From positions 1 through 8,308 of the forward strand of contig JAUVTH010000059.1 in NCBI GenBank assembly GCA_030601615.1: a stretch of DNA of 8,308 nucleotides, in the 5' to 3' direction. The position numbers and the translations under genes were made by a program. How positions within the stretch are numbered: position 1 is the stretch's first letter; the number at the start of each line of letters is the position of its first letter. The notes under the pieces are model-generated. The model did not search any database. It saw only the letters and a list, made by a program, of their open reading frames with translations, and was not told where the DNA came from. The DNA comes from Gemmatimonadota bacterium. Lineage in GTDB: Bacteria > Gemmatimonadota > Gemmatimonadetes > Palauibacterales > Palauibacteraceae. Shown here one piece after another: positions 5,169 through 8,308 of the stretch.

Positions 5169-6310
5169 CAGTTCATACCTGTCCCGAGCTGGCTGCGACT
5201 ATCTGCAGCGCGCGCCAGCAGGGCCGCCTCGTACGCACGCTCGGTGCGGTCCAGCATCTCCCGCAGCGAGAAAAAGTCCTTCACGTGTCGGCGCCCGGCG
5301 TGCCCCATCCGATCCCGGCTCTCCGGATCCGCGAGCAGCGCAGCCAGAGCCTCCGCCAGGGACTGCGCATCGCCGGGAGGTACCACGATCCCTGTCTTCC
5401 CGTCGATCACGGCCTCCGGTATTCCCCCTACCGCCGTGCTGACCACGGGAAGGCCCGCGGCGCTCGCCTGGAGGACGGACTGAGGTACTCCCTCGTTCCG
5501 GACCGATGGCAGGCAGAAGACGTCCAGGGCAGAAAGAACGTCCGGAATGTCCTCCCGAGCACCCAGGAATCTGACCCGGGCCTCGAGGCCGTGTTCGACC
5601 GTCATCGATTCGAGGACGGATCGCTGCGAGCCGTCCCCCACCACCAGCAACACGCAGTCCGGCTGCTGCCGCACGATCTCCGGCATGGCCCGCAGCAGCA
5701 CCTGGTGTCCCTTGTCCGGGCGAAGGTATGCGACCACACCGATCACTGGTCCCGTGTCGTCGAGACCCAGCTTCCGGCGGGCTTCCGTGCGGCCCGCCGC
5801 GTTCGGAGCGAATCGATCCGGATCGACCCCCGTCGGAATCGATGTCGAGCGCTCCAGGGGCACCAGGCCGGAGGCGGCCAGGTCCCGCCGGATGGTCTCT
5901 CCCGTGGTGATCAGATGGTCTGCCTGACCGTAGAGAAAGCGGTGCAAGGGCCCGGGCGCGACATCGGCGGAGATGTGACGGCTTCGGACGAGCGCCCACG
6001 GCCGTGGCCCGATCCTGCCGGTCAGAGCCACCGCCCAGCTGTCGGCTGAGCTGTGCGAGTTCAACACATCCGGCCGGACGCGACGCACCAGGGACGCAAC
6101 GTTCAGCGCGCTGCGTGGCAATGATCTCCTGCGGAATGACACGGGAATCACATCGATGCCCACCTCCGCGGCACGGTTGGCGAGCGCCCCACCCTGCGGT
6201 GTCGCGATCCACACCTCGTGTCCCCGCTCGCGCATGCCGACGCTCTCCGCGAGCACGCGTCGCTCCTGCCCCCCCATGACTGTGGACGATTCTGTGTGTA
6301 CGATACGCAC
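5168..6310 (-). CDS. GT4-family glycosyltransferase (GT-B fold)
   Basis: From GTG 6310 the protein has 380 residues. The N-terminal Rossmann domain begins M-R-I-V-H-T-E-S-S with G-G-Q-E at 13-16, a signature of a GT4 group often found with lipopolysaccharide or lipid glycosylation. The C-terminal nucleotide-sugar domain has I-P-T-G-V-D-P-D-R-F (158-167), R-P-D-K-G-H (197-202), and E-G-V-P-Q-S-V-L-Q (273-281). The last is the E-x7-E site with Gln in the second position, usual for this subgroup. T-A-V-G-G-I-P-E follows. It has no transmembrane helix; it probably works on the inner membrane's cytoplasmic face, with unknown donor and acceptor. An in-frame ATG at 6352 would add 14 residues unlike the family and would start inside the putative -35 of the divergent thioredoxin gene, so I prefer GTG 6310. 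Neither start has a good Shine-Dalgarno. The downstream hydrolase is coupled by TGATG. Confidence 0.88.
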   Translation of the reverse strand: MRIVHTESSTVMGGQERRVLAESVGMRERGHEVWIATPQGGALANRAAEVGIDVIPVSFRRRSLPRSALNVASLVRRVRPDVLNSHSSADSWAVALTGRIGPRPWALVRSRHISADVAPGPLHRFLYGQADHLITTGETIRRDLAASGLVPLERSTSIPTGVDPDRFAPNAAGRTEARRKLGLDDTGPVIGVVAYLRPDKGHQVLLRAMPEIVRQQPDCVLLVVGDGSQRSVLESMTVEHGLEARVRFLGAREDIPDVLSALDVFCLPSVRNEGVPQSVLQASAAGLPVVSTAVGGIPEAVIDGKTGIVVPPGDAQSLAEALAALLADPESRDRMGHAGRRHVKDFFSLREMLDRTERAYEAALLARAADSRSQLGTGMN

Positions 6311-6345
6311 GGCGACAATCCATTTCGCGAACGAGACACGGCACG

Positions 6346-6372
6346 TTGACATCCCCGAGAACTGTGCACAAT
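6346..6372 (+). promoter_or_regulatory. Possible sigma-70 promoter for the thioredoxin-GMC operon
   Basis: A perfect TTGACA (6346-6351) is followed after 15 nt by CACAAT (6367-6372), four of six matches to TATAAT. The spacer is 2 nt short of ideal. A start near 6380 would leave a leader of about 20 nt before the thioredoxin ATG at 6401, just enough for the strong ribosome site. The perfect -35 and position support it; the short spacer counts against it. Confidence 0.4.
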
Positions 6373-6384
6373 ACGAAGACGGCG

Positions 6385-6391
6385 AAGGAGG
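6385..6391 (+). promoter_or_regulatory. Strong Shine-Dalgarno for trxC
   Basis: AAGGAGG, followed by more G residues, lies 9 nt before ATG 6401. It is the best ribosome-binding site in the window and fixes the thioredoxin start. Confidence 0.75.
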
Positions 6392-6400
6392 GGGACTGAC

Positions 6401-6862
6401 ATGACGGACAAGACCGCGCCCGGTAAGCGTAAAGCGACCTTGCGCTGCGCATTCTGCCTGAAGCTCAACCGGGTGGACATGGACCGGGCCTCGGATCGGC
6501 CCACCTGCGGAGAGTGTGGCCGGCCGTTCCTGCTGGACCGGCCGGTGAAGATCGCCGGTGAGGACCTGGAGCGTGTCGTTCGCGAGACCGACGTTCCCGT
6601 CCTCGTCGATTTCTATGCCGACTGGTGCGGTCCGTGCAAGATCATGGCACCGGTGCTGGACGAGCTCGCCGCCGATCAGATGGGGAGCGTCCTCGTGGCG
6701 AAGCTGGATACGGACGCGAACCCGCAGGTCGCGTCAGAGATGGGCATTCGAGGAATACCGACCCTTATCCTGTTTCGAGACGGAGCCGAAGTAGCACGTG
6801 AGACGGGAGCCGTGTCGCGAAGCGCGCTCGACTCGATGCTGGCTTCAGCAACCTGCCAGTGA
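6401..6862 (+). CDS. trxC: Thioredoxin 2 (TrxC type) with N-terminal zinc ribbon
   Basis: The 153-aa protein combines a zinc-binding ribbon with a thioredoxin fold. The ribbon has C-A-F-C (Cys16, Cys19) and C-G-E-C (Cys36, Cys39), as in TrxC. The thioredoxin domain starts near residue 50, with active site W-C-G-P-C at 75-79 (redox pair Cys76/Cys79) and the cis-proline loop G-I-R-G-I-P-T around 114-120. It reduces protein disulfides in the cytoplasm, with thioredoxin reductase as electron source. The zinc ribbon type is linked to oxidative stress in other bacteria. Length fits the family (about 140-150 aa). The initial K/R-rich residues 4-12 are slightly longer than usual. Its TGA overlaps the next gene's GTG (GTGA at 6859-6862), so it heads an operon with the GMC genes. 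Identification is secure. Confidence 0.93.
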   Translation: MTDKTAPGKRKATLRCAFCLKLNRVDMDRASDRPTCGECGRPFLLDRPVKIAGEDLERVVRETDVPVLVDFYADWCGPCKIMAPVLDELAADQMGSVLVAKLDTDANPQVASEMGIRGIPTLILFRDGAEVARETGAVSRSALDSMLASATCQ

Positions 6863-7332
6863 GCGAGACAGTCCTGCAAAGCGTGCGCGAACCGTTCCGC
6901 GCCCTGGTCGTCGGTTTCGTGCCGGAAGCGGCCGATCTCAGCGCGGAAGCGTGGGACGAGGGAGAGGCGCTCGCGGAGGGGATGCTCGCCGGAAGACCGG
7001 CCGCGGTTCAGCGGCAGGTGAGGCTTCTGATTCGCGCTCTCGATGTTCTCTCCTTCCTCCGTCGCGGTCGCCGCCTCGCCCGCCTGGATCCCGAGGCTCG
7101 CACACGTCTGCTGACCTCTCTGCAGGACTCCCGGCTCCTGCTTGTGCGTCGCGGCGTGTGGGGGCTGCGGACGCTCGCCTTCCTCATCTACTACGGCCGC
7201 GACGAGGGCCGTGCAGCGGTCGGATACCGAGGCAGCCCCGGCGGCTGGATCGCGCGAGCCGCAGCGCGAAGTGGAGAGGCGGCCATCCCGGGCAGCTCCG
7301 GGTCGAACGATACGCGCGGAGCCGCCACGTGA
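6859..7332 (+). CDS. Putative small subunit of a GMC-type dehydrogenase
   Basis: The 157-aa protein is mainly helical and Arg/Leu-rich, without a signal peptide, Tat motif or clear membrane helix. Residues 51-112 (LLIRALDVLSFL... to ...LRTLAFLIYYG) and R-A-A-V-G-Y-R-G-S-P (118-127) recall the small helical proteins encoded just before GMC flavoproteins, including the gluconate 2-dehydrogenase subunit 3-like group. There the Y-Y-G...G-Y-x-G-P pattern is typical. The last 25 residues are Gly/Ser/Ala-rich and probably disordered. The role is inferred from that resemblance and from position: its GTG overlaps the trxC stop, and its own TGA overlaps the GMC gene's GTG (GTGA at 7329-7332). It lacks its own Shine-Dalgarno, so translation probably depends on ribosomes finishing trxC. 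Coding is confident; family assignment is moderate. Confidence 0.7.
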   Translation: MSETVLQSVREPFRALVVGFVPEAADLSAEAWDEGEALAEGMLAGRPAAVQRQVRLLIRALDVLSFLRRGRRLARLDPEARTRLLTSLQDSRLLLVRRGVWGLRTLAFLIYYGRDEGRAAVGYRGSPGGWIARAAARSGEAAIPGSSGSNDTRGAAT

Positions 7333-8308
7333 ACCACGCGCGCTGCGATGTGGCGATCGTCGGGTCGGGTGCGGGCGGCGGCACGGTGGCTCAGGCCCTG
7401 GCCCCTCTCGTGGCGGATGGGCACCGGGTGGTGGTGCTGGAGCAGGGGGCGCGCCTCGCGGACTCCGAATTCACCGGAATCGAGACGGAGATGGCCGATG
7501 CCCTGTACGAGGAGGGCGGAGGCTTTCTGACGGAAGAGGGCACCCTCACTCTCGCCTTCGGCCGCACCTATGGCGGTTCGACGGCAGTGTACACGGGCAC
7601 TTCGCTCGTGGCTCCGGCGCGGATCATAGATGGCTGGGGCGTCCCCGGCCTGGAGCATGACGACGTGGCGCGGCGAAGCCAGCGGTACGCGGACGAGAAC
7701 AACGTCCATCCGCTGCCGCCCGAAGAGATCAATGACAACAATCGCCTGTTCCGGGAGGGGTGCCTGGAAGCCGGATACCGCGCGGAACAGTTCCCGGTGA
7801 ACGTGCGGGGATGCCGCGGCGCCAGTCTGTGCAATCTCGGCTGTCCAAATGGGGCCAAGCAGGGGACGGACCGCGTGCAGCTCCCGGCCGCCGAGCGCCG
7901 GGGCGTCGAGGTCGTAACTCGTGCCGAGGTCCTGCGAATCGACGAGCGGTGCGTCGTCGTTCGGGTGACCGAACCCGCCCCCGGCAATTCCGGAGAGCGG
8001 TCGGCCTGGGCCCCGGGAGAGTACCGGCTCTCGGCCGGGATCGTGGTCGTGGCCGGAGGATCTGTGGGAAGCACGGCGTTGTTGCTCCGCTCTGGCTTCG
8101 GCTCGACTCTCACGCGTTTGGGAAAGGGGTTCACGTGCCACCCCGCCCTGATCCTGGTGGGCGAGCATGAACACGAGATCACGAACGACGTCGGCCACCC
8201 GAAGAGCTACTTCCTGGATCGGGCCGTCGAGGAAAGGTTCGTGCTCGAGACCTGCATGTACTTTCCCTTCGTGACCGCCAAGAACCTCACGGGCTTCGGT
8301 CGGGATCA
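7329..8308 (+). CDS. GMC-family FAD-dependent oxidoreductase, FAO-like (3' end outside the window)
   Basis: The frame is open from GTG 7329 to the window edge (326 codons) with no stop. GGAG lies 7 nt before the GTG. The FAD-binding Rossmann motif G-S-G-A-G-G-G is at 12-18, and the ribose-binding acid is E38 in V-V-V-L-E-Q-G. The GMC signature region G-R-T-Y-G-G-S-T-A-V-Y-T-G-T is at 78-91. At 161-180 comes G-C-R-G-A-S-L-C-N-L-G-C-P-N-G-A-K-Q-G-T. This C-x5-C-x3-C plus K-Q-G-T pattern is seen in the long-chain alcohol oxidase (FAO)-like branch. The V-V-V-A-G-G-S-V-G-S-T motif near 245 closes the FAD domain. The catalytic His-Asn/His pair is C-terminal and not visible. It likely oxidises an alcohol, with electrons passed on through the partner subunit rather than to oxygen, but the substrate and acceptor are inference. 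Confidence 0.9.
   Translation, partial: MNHARCDVAIVGSGAGGGTVAQALAPLVADGHRVVVLEQGARLADSEFTGIETEMADALYEEGGGFLTEEGTLTLAFGRTYGGSTAVYTGTSLVAPARIIDGWGVPGLEHDDVARRSQRYADENNVHPLPPEEINDNNRLFREGCLEAGYRAEQFPVNVRGCRGASLCNLGCPNGAKQGTDRVQLPAAERRGVEVVTRAEVLRIDERCVVVRVTEPAPGNSGERSAWAPGEYRLSAGIVVVAGGSVGSTALLLRSGFGSTLTRLGKGFTCHPALILVGEHEHEITNDVGHPKSYFLDRAVEERFVLETCMYFPFVTAKNLTGFGRD

Noticed and set aside
5429..5480. Apparent loss of the second Glu in the glycosyltransferase E-x7-E site (E-G-V-P-Q-S-V-L-Q)
   Set aside because: Gln at this place is usual in the GGQE subgroup of GT4 enzymes, so it is not evidence of an inactive enzyme.
4377..6049. Plus-strand open frames opposite the hydrolase and glycosyltransferase
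   Set aside because: They are shadows of two genes with well-placed catalytic motifs; composition is Arg/Pro/Ser-rich with no recognisable fold.
7191..8198. 335-codon minus-strand open frame opposite the GMC gene
   Set aside because: The plus-strand frame carries FAD-binding and GMC signatures and is open to the window edge; the minus frame has no motif.
1..8308. CRISPR arrays, tRNA or rRNA genes, phage genes
   Set aside because: No regularly spaced direct repeats, cloverleaf-like segments, ribosomal motifs or phage structural or integrase proteins were seen.

Overview
The window is GC-rich throughout, densely packed, and has short overlaps between co-oriented genes, GTG starts, an outer-membrane-type lipoprotein signal and a PilX-like pilin. 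This fits a Gram-negative, high-GC soil or aquatic bacterium. A lineage such as Gemmatimonadota is my guess from gene style only; no marker gene here settles it. I see no rRNA, tRNA, CRISPR array or intact transposase gene.

Layout. (1) Bases 1-101 hold the end of a plus-strand gene with a small C-terminal beta-type motif. (2) Bases 109-284 are a compact element with near-perfect 31/32-nt terminal inverted repeats and no coding capacity (MITE-like). It fills the gap between two convergent genes. (3) Bases 284-2877 on the minus strand carry an overlapping gene pair: a large four-helix membrane protein with a long acidic/coiled cytoplasmic N-terminus, followed by a von Willebrand factor A (VWA) lipoprotein. 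An unrecognised 74-aa helical protein (3270-3494) lies upstream on the same strand, behind a 392-bp gene-free stretch with small palindromes. (4) Bases 3815-4300 on the plus strand encode a lone PilX-like prepilin. (5) Bases 4314-6310 on the minus strand carry a two-gene operon (TGATG overlap): a GT4 glycosyltransferase, then an alpha/beta hydrolase. A convincing minus-strand intrinsic terminator at 3665-3698 lies beyond the pilin gene, so this operon's transcript may run antisense through the whole pilin gene. (6) From 6401 to the right edge, a divergent plus-strand operon encodes a thioredoxin 2 (TrxC type, with N-terminal zinc ribbon), a small GMC-dehydrogenase-associated subunit, and an FAO-like GMC flavoprotein cut off by the window edge. 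All three are joined by GTGA stop/start overlaps.

How the genes may work together. The VWA lipoprotein and membrane protein are translationally coupled and look like one envelope complex of unknown purpose; this is the least explained part of the window. The thioredoxin and GMC genes look like a redox operon in which the small subunit partners the flavoprotein. Thioredoxin might act on the GMC protein's clustered cysteines, but that is inference. The glycosyltransferase and hydrolase are coupled, but their substrates cannot be read from sequence.
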